A DNA stretch of 46,664 nt from an uncultured Psychrobacillus sp. (GTDB lineage Bacteria > Bacillota > Bacilli > Bacillales_A > Planococcaceae): contig CAKQHO010000015.1 of the NCBI GenBank assembly GCA_934234185.1, forward strand, positions 1 to 46,664. The letters are read 5' to 3'. The stretch's first letter is position 1. Each line of letters starts with the position of its first letter. A model generated the notes under the pieces. The model saw only the letters and a program-made list of their open reading frames with translations, had not been told where the DNA came from and searched no databases. Shown piece by piece: positions 17,583-26,119 of this stretch. Both the position numbers and the translations under genes were made by a program.

Positions 17583-18873
17583 GACCTATTTTGAGCAACT
17601 AGAAGAAACCCTATACCATGAGGAGCTTCCAAATGGATTAAATGTATATATTCTACCTAAAAAGGGATTTTCCAAGACGTATGTGACCTTTACTACCAAT
17701 TACGGCTCCATAGATCGAGAATTCGTTCCTCTTGGTAAAGAGGAGCCAGTGACAGTGCCTGATGGTATTGCCCATTTCTTAGAGCATAAAATGTTTGAAA
17801 AAGAAGAGGGAGATGTGTTTCAAAAGTTCAGTGAAAACGGGGCTTCTGCCAATGCATTCACTTCCTTTACAAGAACAGCTTATTTATTCTCATCGACTGA
17901 TAAAATTTTAGAAAACACTAAAATACTTCTCGACTTTGTTCAAGAACCTTATTTCACAGAAAAGACAGTAGAAAAGGAAAAAGGAATTATTGGGCAAGAA
18001 ATCACGATGTATGATGACCAGCCGGACTGGCGCTTATATTTTGGCGCGATTGAAAATATGTATAAGGAACACCCTGTCAGAATCGATATTGCGGGGACAA
18101 TTGAATCGATTAGCGAAATTACTGCAGAGCATCTATACGAGTGCTATAACACCTTCTATCACCCATCCAATATGGTGCTATTTGTAGTTGGTTCAGTAGA
18201 TCCTGAGCAAATGATGAAATTTGTGAAGGAAGATCAAGCTGCCAAGGATTTTAAGGAGCCTGAAGATATCAAGCGTTTTTACCCAGATGAGCAAAGCTCT
18301 GTTGCTACCCATGAAAAAACGTTGAATATGGATGTTCAAAAAGCAAAAATGATTTTTGGGGTAAAATCAAACAACGTGCAAATTTCCGGAACAGAAATGC
18401 TCGAGTACGAGTTAGCTATGCAGGTAGCGATTGAAATGATTTTCGGAAGAACATCGACCTTCTTCCAGGAGGTATATGAGGCAGGACTGATTGATGAGTC
18501 ATATAGTGCCGACTTTCAAATGGAAAAGGGATATGGATTTACGATGATTGGGTCAGATACCTCTAACCCGGATGAGCTGGCGAAGAAAATTAAAGAGGAA
18601 ATCGTGAAGCATACTTCTGAATGGACGTTTACAGAAGCAGACCTTAAAAGAATCTCTCGTCGGAAAATCGGCCATTTCCTAAGAGCGCTTAATTCAATTG
18701 AATATATTGCAAATCAATTTACTCGCTACTCCTTTAACCAAATGAACTTATTTGATGTAGTGCCTGCACTAGAGAAGCTGACATTGGAGCAAGTAAAAAA
18801 TGCTTTTGAACCGTTTAAGGATGAACTGACACATACTATCTTTAAAATAGTTCCTTCTAAAGAAAATGAATAA
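17575..18873 (+). CDS. ymfH: M16 zinc metallopeptidase YmfH
   Basis: The catalytic partner of YmfF, about 432 residues, with the inverted zinc motif HFLEH near residue 70 followed by KMFEKEEGDVF. A downstream glutamate (GQEITMYDDQPDW) is consistent with the third ligand. Family alignment blocks NGASANAFTSFTRTAYLF and EHPVRIDIAGT are present. ATG 17575 lies within the end of ymfF and has GGAGGGG eight bases upstream; the longer open frame upstream is overlap. It probably cleaves a peptide substrate in the EF-P modification pathway, but the substrate is not known to me. Confidence 0.92.
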   Translation: MNKTYFEQLEETLYHEELPNGLNVYILPKKGFSKTYVTFTTNYGSIDREFVPLGKEEPVTVPDGIAHFLEHKMFEKEEGDVFQKFSENGASANAFTSFTRTAYLFSSTDKILENTKILLDFVQEPYFTEKTVEKEKGIIGQEITMYDDQPDWRLYFGAIENMYKEHPVRIDIAGTIESISEITAEHLYECYNTFYHPSNMVLFVVGSVDPEQMMKFVKEDQAAKDFKEPEDIKRFYPDEQSSVATHEKTLNMDVQKAKMIFGVKSNNVQISGTEMLEYELAMQVAIEMIFGRTSTFFQEVYEAGLIDESYSADFQMEKGYGFTMIGSDTSNPDELAKKIKEEIVKHTSEWTFTEADLKRISRRKIGHFLRALNSIEYIANQFTRYSFNQMNLFDVVPALEKLTLEQVKNAFEPFKDELTHTIFKIVPSKENE

Positions 18874-19597
18874 GAAATTCGCCTTAGTAATGGGAGCCTC
18901 CGGTGAAATTGGATTAGCAATCAGTACTACGCTAGCAGAAGCTGGATGGTCTTTATATTTACATTACGCTAATAATGAGGAAAGAATTACGGAACTAATT
19001 TTCACGCTCCAAGAAACGTATCCTGAGCAGGAGTTCATTCCGGTGCAGGCAGACTTGCTGGACCCAGATTCGATTGAAAGAATGGCTACCTCGTTATACA
19101 GTGTACATTCTATTGTATTCGCACAGGGCCATAGCTTATATAAGAGCTTAGAGGAGACAACCGCAGAGGATATTAGAAAGTTATTTTTAGTTCACGTAGA
19201 GCATCCTATGCTGCTAATTGCCAAGCTGGCGCCCAAGCTTAGAAAGCAACCTCACAGCTCTATTATTTTTGTAGGTTCTATTTGGGGAGAGACTGGTGCC
19301 TCCTATGAGGTTGCTTATTCAGCAGCAAAAGGTGCCCAGCATGCATTTGTAAAAGCTTATGCCAAAGAAACAGCTATGCAAAAGACAACGGTAAATGTAG
19401 TCGCTCCAGGTTTCATTGACACGAAGATGAATGCTCATATAGACGAAGAATCAAGAGAATTGATTTTAGAGGAAATTCCTGCGGGAGAGTTTGGCTCTCC
19501 GCAGGACGTGGCCAATATGATTACATTTTTAGTAAGTGATAAGGCTAGCTATATTACCGGGCAGATTATCCGTGTAAATGGCGGCTGGTATATTTAA
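18866..19597 (+). CDS. ymfI: SDR oxidoreductase YmfI (EF-P 5-aminopentanone reductase)
   Basis: A 243-residue short-chain dehydrogenase. It has the NAD(P)-binding GASGEIG near 10-16, catalytic serine in IIFVGSIWGETG, and the YxxxK pair in AYSAAKGAQHAF near 150. In B. subtilis, YmfI reduces 5-aminopentanonylated EF-P to the 5-aminopentanol form that supports polyproline translation. The ATG overlaps the end of ymfH by eight bases, so ymfF-ymfH-ymfI form one coupled operon. A terminator follows. Confidence 0.92.
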   Translation: MNKKFALVMGASGEIGLAISTTLAEAGWSLYLHYANNEERITELIFTLQETYPEQEFIPVQADLLDPDSIERMATSLYSVHSIVFAQGHSLYKSLEETTAEDIRKLFLVHVEHPMLLIAKLAPKLRKQPHSSIIFVGSIWGETGASYEVAYSAAKGAQHAFVKAYAKETAMQKTTVNVVAPGFIDTKMNAHIDEESRELILEEIPAGEFGSPQDVANMITFLVSDKASYITGQIIRVNGGWYI

Positions 19598-19610
19598 TTG
19601 CATATAAATA

Positions 19611-19647
19611 AAATTCATTCCATTTCATGTGGATTGAATTTTTTTTT
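19611..19647 (+). terminator. Terminator after ymfI
   Basis: AAATTCATTCCA pairs with TGGATTGAATTT (one mismatch), with a long T-run. Confidence 0.8.
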
Positions 19648-19862
19648 GAAAAAACGAAAGTATTATTGTCCGCGCTTTTCTTACTATGTGAGAGTAGACA
19701 GGAGAAGGAAAGTGTACTACAACTAACGAATTACATGGTATTGACTAGAACTACGATAAAGTTTCTTGAAGACTGGCAGGATGTAAGACTTGACTAGTGC
19801 TAACAACTTAATGTTTATGAAGGCAACAGGGAGTTGAATCAGTAAGACAGGAGGAATTTACA

Positions 19863-20863
19863 ATGACAACAGAAATTAATTACGAGAAACTCGTTGAAAC
19901 TGCTCTAAGACAATATGGAATTACTAATTTTTCATCGAGTTTTATTAGACATAACGACAATATTACATACAAAATAGATAATAAGGAAGATAGCCGTTCA
20001 TACGTATTACGGATTCATACTCCTAAAACTTCGGGACTTCAGGGTGTCCAGCATACCTTTGAAGGACTAAACGCAGAGGTGGAATTGCTTCATCAATTAA
20101 ACGAACAAACCTCTTTATCTTTACAGCAGCCAATTAAAAATAAAAAAGGAAACTTGGTTTCTACAATTGTGGATGTCGACAATAATCTCAGCCACTTGGC
20201 AACAGTCCTCACTTGGAAAGAAGGTGCTGTTTTAACAGGAAAGGAAATGAATTTACATAGCATCGCTTATGAGGTAGGAGCAGTTTTAGCCAAATTACAT
20301 AATTTCTCTAACAACTGGAGAATTCCCCAGCCATTTATTCGGCCAAATTATAATGTGGAAAAGTATAGGGACTTGACTGACAGACTACAGTACGGTGTAG
20401 AAATTAATTTATTTACCTCTGACCAATACGACGTGATCATAGAAACAATGAAATATATAAAAAATATTTTCAATAAAACACCAAAAACGAAAGATAATTG
20501 GGGAATCATTCATGCGGACTTACAAGGCGGAAATATCCTTGTGGAAAATGATAGTGTCATCCCGATCGACTTTGGATTCTCCGGTTATGGCTATTATTTA
20601 TTCGATATTGGCATTACGCTCACTTCCTTTCAGATTACCATAGAAAACAAGTGTTAGAAGGATATAAATCAATTAGAAAGCTTCAGGAAGAAGACGGAGT
20701 TCTCATTAGTGCCGGTTTCATTTTAGCCATTCTTGGGGCTTTTGGATTTATGATCAATAACCAAGAGGCTCACGAATGGATCCAGCGAAGAATGCCCTAT
20801 GTTACTCAAAATTATTGTCAGGCCTTTATAAATAAAAAATCCTTTCTGTTAGAAATAGAGTAG
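19863..20863 (+). pseudogene. APH-family phosphotransferase, broken by a frameshift
   Basis: The first open part (19863-20657) begins with ATG after GGAGG and carries the aminoglycoside-phosphotransferase/choline-kinase fold: a Brenner-type HADLQGGNILV near 217-227 and IDFGFSGYGYYLFDIG near 235-250. It then runs out at TAG 20655-20657. The family's C-terminal helices (YHRKQVLEGYKS, then EWIQRRMPYV) continue in another frame, open to 20863. Joining the frames near 20630, as if one base were missing, gives about 330 residues, the usual length. The substrate is unknown; homoserine-kinase-like or fructosamine-kinase-like roles are as likely as antibiotic resistance. A sequencing error could mimic the lesion. 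Confidence 0.75.
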
Positions 20864-21006
20864 TAATAGTAGAAGAAGACTTGCAGGAAGATGCAGAAAA
20901 AAGGGACCGTTTGATTGAGACGTTCCCAGTGCGACCGCGGGAGCAATGCCGCTTAGCAGATTTCTGTCGATGAAGAAGGGAAATTTTGGGAATAAAGGAT
21001 AAGAAA
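20864..21006 (+). other. Short gap with an orphan open stretch
   Basis: One frame is open from about 20836 to TGA 20971-20973 and reads like protein (VEEDLQEDAEKRDRL, then PVRPREQCRLADFCR) but has no usable start codon. It may be the degraded 3' end of a lost gene. I do not recognise it. Confidence 0.3.
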
Positions 21007-21999
21007 TTACTCGTAGTTAGCTAGGTAATTTCCTTCTTCAAATATTACCTTTGGACTTTTGGAAGTCCATTCTTCAACAGACATATCTGGATGCAGGTTT
21101 ATGTAAGATCGAATCATTTTATAGCCTTCACTATAGCCATAATTAATAGGTAAGCCTTTAGCTCCTCCTATTATGAATTCATTGGAATGACCACTCTCCA
21201 AATATGTTTCAATTGTGCTCCAATAATCTTTGTTGAATCTTTCGTCTAGAACAAAAGTGGTACTATTTAAATCGGGATACACGATAGTTTCAAACATCAC
21301 AGCCTCTCCTTCCATTATTAAACCGTCTAATACTGTCATAAAATAATTGTCCTTATAATGTTTTTCAGTCCAAACACTGTGGTGATACTCATGAGACATA
21401 CCTGACTTAGTATAATGAGTAATCCCATTAAAATAGACAAAAATTTTACCTGCCCCTGCTGTCACCATGTCAGAAGGGGATTTTTCATTTTTGGGGAACA
21501 CACATACGGTTGTTTTCTTATCTGTCGGAAGAATATCTGAGGATTTAACAAGGGATTCCTCATATAGTTTATTAATATGATCTGTGTTTATCGAGACTAT
21601 TTGTTTCTTTAAGCTAGAAAGGTTACTTTCCTCCGGTGTCCATTCATATATACTCAATTTTTCATACTCTGCATTTTTAAAGCAGGCATCATATATTGGA
21701 TCGATGATAACCTGTTGATATAAATCATACGGTGAATCCTTGGGATTATTCTTTATAGCTTCAAAATAGTTTTCATATAGCAGGTAAGCATGAAGAATAG
21801 TAAATTCTTGGCCTGTGTTAGGGTTTATAAATGAATAGGAGTAACTTGAAGGCTCATTTTCCGAGTTGCTTTCCTCAACGGAAGGTTCACTTTCCACAGG
21901 GATTTCCTCTTTAATTTGTTCAGCTCGCTCGCAGGCGGACAAAATAAGGATGAATAAAAACGTACAAACTAGTCTCAAACTTTTTTTGGTGCTATTCAT
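21007..21999 (-). CDS. Putative zinc-dependent protease lipoprotein (DUF2268/YjaZ-like)
   Basis: A 330-residue predicted lipoprotein and the only clear minus-strand gene here. The signal peptide ends in the lipobox LSAC (Cys23), followed by a low-complexity Glu/Ser-rich linker (about 24-55). The extracellular domain has an HExxH zinc motif in MSHEYHHSVW at about 203-207. A downstream DGLIMEGEAVMFE stretch could supply the third ligand. HEYHH followed by LxEG fits the DUF2268 family of predicted Zn-dependent proteases (B. subtilis YjaZ). The ATG has AGGGAGA upstream on the minus strand. Together with the phosphotransferase remnant it forms a small cargo block inside the conserved ymfI-ymfK region. 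Confidence 0.8.
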   Translation of the reverse strand: MNSTKKSLRLVCTFLFILILSACERAEQIKEEIPVESEPSVEESNSENEPSSYSYSFINPNTGQEFTILHAYLLYENYFEAIKNNPKDSPYDLYQQVIIDPIYDACFKNAEYEKLSIYEWTPEESNLSSLKKQIVSINTDHINKLYEESLVKSSDILPTDKKTTVCVFPKNEKSPSDMVTAGAGKIFVYFNGITHYTKSGMSHEYHHSVWTEKHYKDNYFMTVLDGLIMEGEAVMFETIVYPDLNSTTFVLDERFNKDYWSTIETYLESGHSNEFIIGGAKGLPINYGYSEGYKMIRSYINLHPDMSVEEWTSKSPKVIFEEGNYLANYE

Positions 22000-22369
22000 G
22001 ACATCTATCTCCCTATCTATACTTCTTTATTACTTCTACTTACTACTTTACCTAAAAGTTCTAATAATGTAATCTTTATTTGATTGTTTAAAATAGTAGG
22101 CAGGATTTTAGGAATGTGGATAGCTTATTACCTACTAGGCAGAATAGTTTTAGAATAAAACTAGTCCTATCCTCATCTAGCTTTTTACCCACTTACGAAT
22201 AAAAAAGTAAAGCCATTTCTAAAGAACTTTTATAAAGAAAAGTACGGAAAAATAAAGAATAATAGAGTTTCTCTCTCACTTTTCTTTTTTCCTTTTATTT
22301 GAACAAAAAATCATATATGATAGAACTAATCATACGGGATAACGTCATCTATTTAGGGAGGAAAAAATC
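22000..22369. other. Divergent intergenic region upstream of the lipoprotein gene and ymfK
   Basis: AT-rich spacer carrying the leaders of the minus-strand lipoprotein gene and of ymfK. The best sigma-A candidate for ymfK is TTGAAC (22299) with a poor -10. I see no gene, repeat or terminator. Confidence 0.4.
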
Positions 22370-23176
22370 ATGGCTTTTGAATGGTTTTTTGAATACGAGA
22401 TTCAAATAAATCGTCCTGGACTTTTAGGGGATATTTCTTCTCTACTTGGGATGCTGCGCGTAAATATTGTTACAATAAATGGTGTAGATGAAGGCAGACG
22501 TGGTATGTTAATAAAGTCGGAAAAGAAAGAGAATATTGAGCGCTTTGAACATATCATTTCCACCATGGAAACGATACATCTAACAAAGTTCAGAGAGCCG
22601 AAGCTCCGTGATCGTCTAGCGGTACGTCATGGACGCTATATTCAGCGTGATGCCGATGATAAAAAAACATTCCGCTTTGTGCGTGACGAGCTCGGTCTGC
22701 TTGTAGATTTCATGGCAGAAATATTCAAAAAGGATGGGCATAGGTTAATCGGGATTAGAGGGATGCCAAGAGTAGGCAAAACGGAATCAGTAGTGGCAGC
22801 CAGTGTATGTGCCAATAAAAAATGGATTTTCCTATCCTCCACCATGATTAAACAAACAATTAGAAATCAGCTAGCTGGAGATGAATTCAGCGATCGTAAT
22901 ATATTCATATTGGATGGAATCGTCACTCGAAAATCTAATGATGAAAAACATCTTCAGCTGGTGAGAGAAATGATGAGAATGCCTACTATCAAAGTAGTGG
23001 AGCATCCTGATATGTTTGTCCAGCATTCCGAGTATTCGATAGATGATTTTGACTATATTATCGAGCTTCGTCATACTCCGAACGAGGAAATTACTTATGA
23101 AATGCTAGAGAAAAATCACGGAATGTCCAATAGAGGCATGAACGATTTTGGCGGATTTGGTGGATTTAATTTTTAA
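22370..23176 (+). CDS. ymfK: DUF3388 protein YmfK
   Basis: A 268-residue conserved protein of unknown function. The N-terminal 75 residues look like an ACT-type ligand-binding domain (NRPGLLGDISSLLGMLRVNI, then GVDEGRRGMLI). The rest holds a P-loop, GIRGMPRVGKTESVV near 127-140, and NIFILDGIVTRKS, which may be a Walker B-like strand. The C-terminus is glycine/asparagine/phenylalanine-rich. The ATG has AGGGAGG nine bases upstream. It is always near ymfM and pgsA in Bacillus, which suggests an envelope-related role, but none is proven. Confidence 0.9.
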   Translation: MAFEWFFEYEIQINRPGLLGDISSLLGMLRVNIVTINGVDEGRRGMLIKSEKKENIERFEHIISTMETIHLTKFREPKLRDRLAVRHGRYIQRDADDKKTFRFVRDELGLLVDFMAEIFKKDGHRLIGIRGMPRVGKTESVVAASVCANKKWIFLSSTMIKQTIRNQLAGDEFSDRNIFILDGIVTRKSNDEKHLQLVREMMRMPTIKVVEHPDMFVQHSEYSIDDFDYIIELRHTPNEEITYEMLEKNHGMSNRGMNDFGGFGGFNF

Positions 23177-23192
23177 CGGGCAGGTGTTTTAA

Positions 23193-24038
23193 TTGACAGA
23201 ACTTGGTGCTCGCTTGAAAGAAGCGAGATTAGCAAAAGGATACAGTATTGATGACCTTCAAGAGATCACCAAAATACAAAAAAGATATCTAGCAAGTATT
23301 GAGGATGGCAACTATGCAACGATGCCAGGATCTTTCTATGTTAGAGCGTTTATAAAACAATACGCAGAGGCTGTTGGGCTAAATGGAGACGAGCTTTTAG
23401 AGACGTATCGTTCAGAAGTACCTACTCCGACCAATGAGGAGCTTACGAAGAATATACCAACGACTCCCTCGAGAAGAACACTTGGGAGGAGATCCTCCGG
23501 ACGATTTATGGAAATTTTTCCAATGATTGTAGTAGCTTTGTTTATCATTGCTATTATTGTCATTACTTGGACGTTGAATCAAAATGTCCCAAAGGACGAG
23601 GATGACGTGTTAGAGAAGGATCCAGCCTTAACGTACCAAACAAAAAATCCTCCAGCAGAAACTCCTCCGGTAGAGGAAGAGGAGCCGGAAGAAGTGGAAG
23701 AGCCAGTTGAAGAGGAGCCAACGCCTGTACAAGTGTTATCCTTAGTACAGACACAGGGAGACACGACTACCTATGCTATTACTGGAGCAGAAGCTTATCA
23801 GCTGAAGGTGGAAGCACAAGAACGAACTTGGTTAACTTTACGTGATCAAACGGGTGCAAAAATTTATGATGCTGCGGTTGAGGCCGGCTCTTCCTATGAG
23901 CTGGATGCTAGTCAGTATACAGAATTGACTGTAAGAGTCGGATTTGTACCTGGTAGCAGCGTATTTATCAATGATGAACTAGTCGAATTTCCGACTGAAA
24001 GAACACCTCAAAACTTAGTGATACAGTTTAACAAATAG
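23193..24038 (+). CDS. ymfM: RodZ-like protein YmfM (HTH plus membrane plus DUF4115)
   Basis: A cell-shape protein related to RodZ, 281 residues. The N-terminal HTH_25 domain (about 1-72) starts LGARLKEARLAKGYSIDDLQ and includes YLASIEDGNYATMPGSFYVRAFIKQYA. A basic juxtamembrane stretch precedes a single membrane helix near 110-132. A Pro/Glu-rich linker (about 145-175) follows, then a beta-rich C-terminal DUF4115 domain outside the membrane. TTG 23193 is used, with GCAGGTG as ribosome binding site. It lies 16 bases after ymfK and ahead of pgsA, the conserved order. The cytoplasmic HTH is thought to bind MreB rather than DNA. Confidence 0.9.
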   Translation: MTELGARLKEARLAKGYSIDDLQEITKIQKRYLASIEDGNYATMPGSFYVRAFIKQYAEAVGLNGDELLETYRSEVPTPTNEELTKNIPTTPSRRTLGRRSSGRFMEIFPMIVVALFIIAIIVITWTLNQNVPKDEDDVLEKDPALTYQTKNPPAETPPVEEEEPEEVEEPVEEEPTPVQVLSLVQTQGDTTTYAITGAEAYQLKVEAQERTWLTLRDQTGAKIYDAAVEAGSSYELDASQYTELTVRVGFVPGSSVFINDELVEFPTERTPQNLVIQFNK

Positions 24039-24063
24039 TCATCGTATAGATGGCTATTTTGTT
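24035..24063 (+). terminator. Weak hairpin at the end of ymfM
   Basis: ATAGTCATC pairs with GATGGCTAT (one G-U) and is followed by TTTTGTTT. It overlaps the ymfM stop and may only reduce flow into pgsA. Confidence 0.45.
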
Positions 24064-24088
24064 TGACAGAAGAAGGGAGCTTTACAAA

Positions 24089-24673
24089 ATGAATATGAAC
24101 ATTCCTAATCAAATTTCGTTATTTCGTATTTTTTTAATTCCAATATTCATGATATTTATGCTAATAGACTTTAACTGGGGAGATGTTTCTTTACTAGGTG
24201 CAACTATCCCTGTGGGGCATTTAGTTGGAGCAATTATTTTTATCATTGCTTCTATTACGGATTTTATTGATGGCTACTATGCTAGGAAACATAACCTAGT
24301 AACGAATATGGGTAAATTCTTAGACCCGCTAGCAGATAAATTACTTGTTTCTGCCGCATTAATTATTTTAGTTCAGTTTGGAATGGCACCAGCATGGGTA
24401 GTTATACTTATTATCAGCAGAGAATTTGCTGTAACTGGATTGCGTCTCATCTTGGCAGGTGGAGGAGAGGTAGTAGCGGCAAATCAATTAGGAAAAATAA
24501 AAATGTGGACCCAAATCGTTGCTATTTCTTCTTTATTATTAGGGAATATTCTCTTTGAAATGGTTGGTATCCCATTTGATATGATTATGCTGTATGTTTC
24601 TCTTTTCTTCACTCTATGGTCCGGTTTTGATTACTTTTATATCAATCGCAGAGTATTACTTGATTCCAAGTAG
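24089..24673 (+). CDS. pgsA: CDP-diacylglycerol-glycerol-3-phosphate 3-phosphatidyltransferase
   Basis: Makes phosphatidylglycerolphosphate from CDP-diacylglycerol and glycerol-3-phosphate, the committed step to phosphatidylglycerol. About 194 residues with several membrane helices. The CDP-alcohol phosphatidyltransferase motif is seen as DGYYAR, then an eight-residue gap, GKFLDPLAD, near 65-90. ATG 24089 has AGAAGGGAGC upstream; the open frame upstream of it overlaps the ymfM end hairpin and is not family-like. A second ATG (24095) is possible. Confidence 0.93.
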   Translation: MNMNIPNQISLFRIFLIPIFMIFMLIDFNWGDVSLLGATIPVGHLVGAIIFIIASITDFIDGYYARKHNLVTNMGKFLDPLADKLLVSAALIILVQFGMAPAWVVILIISREFAVTGLRLILAGGGEVVAANQLGKIKMWTQIVAISSLLLGNILFEMVGIPFDMIMLYVSLFFTLWSGFDYFYINRRVLLDSK

Positions 24674-24688
24674 GAAGGAAGTTTTTAG

Positions 24689-25942
24689 ATGAAAGCAGAA
24701 ATACTGGCTGTTGGCTCCGAGCTGTTATTAGGGCAAATCTCTAACACAAATGCCCGTTTTATATCGTCGCATTTAGCAGAGTTAGGTATCGATGTTTTTT
24801 ATCACACAGTGGTAGGAGATAATCCTAATCGCTTATTAGAAGCGATAAAAATTGCAGAAGAGCGTGCTGACCTACTGATTTTCTCTGGTGGTCTTGGCCC
24901 AACTAAGGACGATTTAACAAAGGATACGATAGCAAAGCATGTAAAGAAAGAATTAGTGCTAGATCAAAATGCCATTCAATATATTGAGGACTTTTTTAAG
25001 CGTGCCGGGAAAGAAATGACAGAAAATAATAAGAAACAAGCGCTCGTGCTAGAGGGCTGCACTGTTTTAGAGAATAAGCACGGTATGGCACCTGGGATGC
25101 TGTTATCCACAGATGCACATACATATATACTGCTCCCAGGTCCGCCTAAGGAGCTAGAGCCGATGTTTCAATTTGAAGCAAAGCCCTTATTGCCAAAGCT
25201 GTTGGGAAATGAAGAGACAGTCATCCTATCCCATGTTATACGCTTCTATGGAATAGGCGAGGCAGAATTAGAAACAAAAGTGCAGGATTTGCTGGATAAC
25301 CAAACAAATCCTACGCTTGCTCCTTTGGCTTCTGATGGAGAGGTTACACTTCGACTTACAGCAAAGAGCAATTCAGAGGAAAATGCTTGGAAGCTGATTG
25401 AGAAGCTCCAAGGAGAGATTCTCAATAGAGTCGGTAAATATGTATATGGTTATAACAACGAGTCCCTAGCATCAAAGCTAAGAGATATACTTATAGAGAA
25501 TGAACTAACAATCTCTGCAGCTGAAAGTATGACTGCAGGACTTTTTCAGTCCGAGCTTGCTGCAGTTCCTGGCATGGGAGTAGCCTTGACTGGTGGTATG
25601 ATTACTTATACCGAGGAAGTAAAGGTGAAGCAGCTGGGTGTGAAAGCAGAAACGATTGAAAAGCATAGTGTTGTATCTAGCGAGGTAGCAGAGGAAATGG
25701 CTTCCTGCGTAAAGAAAGTGTTTAATACCGATATTGGTATTGGTATTACAGGTGCTGCTGGGCCAGATGGTCATGGAGATCAGCCTGCTGGAACTGTGTG
25801 GATAGGTATTGCCTTTAAAGAGCAGCCGTCAGTTTCCTATAAGTTAAATCTATCGGGTATGCGCAATACAAACAGATTGAGAACGGTGAAATTTACTATT
25901 CAATATCTTATACGGTTGCTTCGTGAGGAAGGGATCATGTAA
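24689..25942 (+). CDS. cinA: CinA-family protein
   Basis: A 417-residue competence/damage-inducible protein. The N-terminal MoaB/MogA-like domain (about 1-170) has AEILAVGSELLLGQISNTNA and FSGGLGPTKDDLTKD. The C-terminal domain (about 255-415), related to nicotinamide-nucleotide amidase PncC, has SAAESMTAGLFQSELA and GIGITGAAGPDG. It sits just ahead of recA, as in other Firmicutes. ATG 24689 has AGGAAGG upstream. A terminator separates it from recA, so recA is mainly driven by its own SOS promoter here. Confidence 0.94.
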   Translation: MKAEILAVGSELLLGQISNTNARFISSHLAELGIDVFYHTVVGDNPNRLLEAIKIAEERADLLIFSGGLGPTKDDLTKDTIAKHVKKELVLDQNAIQYIEDFFKRAGKEMTENNKKQALVLEGCTVLENKHGMAPGMLLSTDAHTYILLPGPPKELEPMFQFEAKPLLPKLLGNEETVILSHVIRFYGIGEAELETKVQDLLDNQTNPTLAPLASDGEVTLRLTAKSNSEENAWKLIEKLQGEILNRVGKYVYGYNNESLASKLRDILIENELTISAAESMTAGLFQSELAAVPGMGVALTGGMITYTEEVKVKQLGVKAETIEKHSVVSSEVAEEMASCVKKVFNTDIGIGITGAAGPDGHGDQPAGTVWIGIAFKEQPSVSYKLNLSGMRNTNRLRTVKFTIQYLIRLLREEGIM

Positions 25943-25958
25943 ATTTTATTTACCATCC

Positions 25959-25993
25959 AAAAACGGCTCAGAATTTAATTTTGAGTCGTTTTA
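25959..25993 (+). terminator. Terminator of cinA
   Basis: AAAACGGCTCA pairs with TGAGTCGTTTT (one G-U) around an AT-rich loop, ending in T residues. Confidence 0.8.
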
Positions 25994-26026
25994 TGTATAC
26001 GAAATAGAATAGTCATGAAAAATAAT

Positions 26027-26040
26027 CGAATAAACGTTCG
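26027..26040 (+). promoter_or_regulatory. LexA (DinR) SOS box of recA
   Basis: CGAATAAACGTTCG matches the Gram-positive SOS consensus CGAAC-N4-GTTCG with one mismatch. It ends nine bases before the -35 hexamer of the recA promoter. Confidence 0.88.
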
Positions 26041-26048
26041 CTTTTTTC

Positions 26049-26077
26049 TTGAAAATTTCTCAAATACCGAGTATACT
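26049..26077 (+). promoter_or_regulatory. SigA promoter of recA
   Basis: TTGAAA (26049-26054), a 17-base spacer, and TATACT (26072-26077). Directly preceded by the SOS box. Confidence 0.88.
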
Positions 26078-26119
26078 AAAGATAGTAAAAAAAATGATAG
26101 TTTCTAGGAGGAAATACAT

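Noticed and set aside
19863..20657. Antibiotic-resistance aminoglycoside phosphotransferase
   Set aside because: The fold is shared by many small-molecule kinases, the gene is frameshifted, and no feature points to an aminoglycoside substrate.
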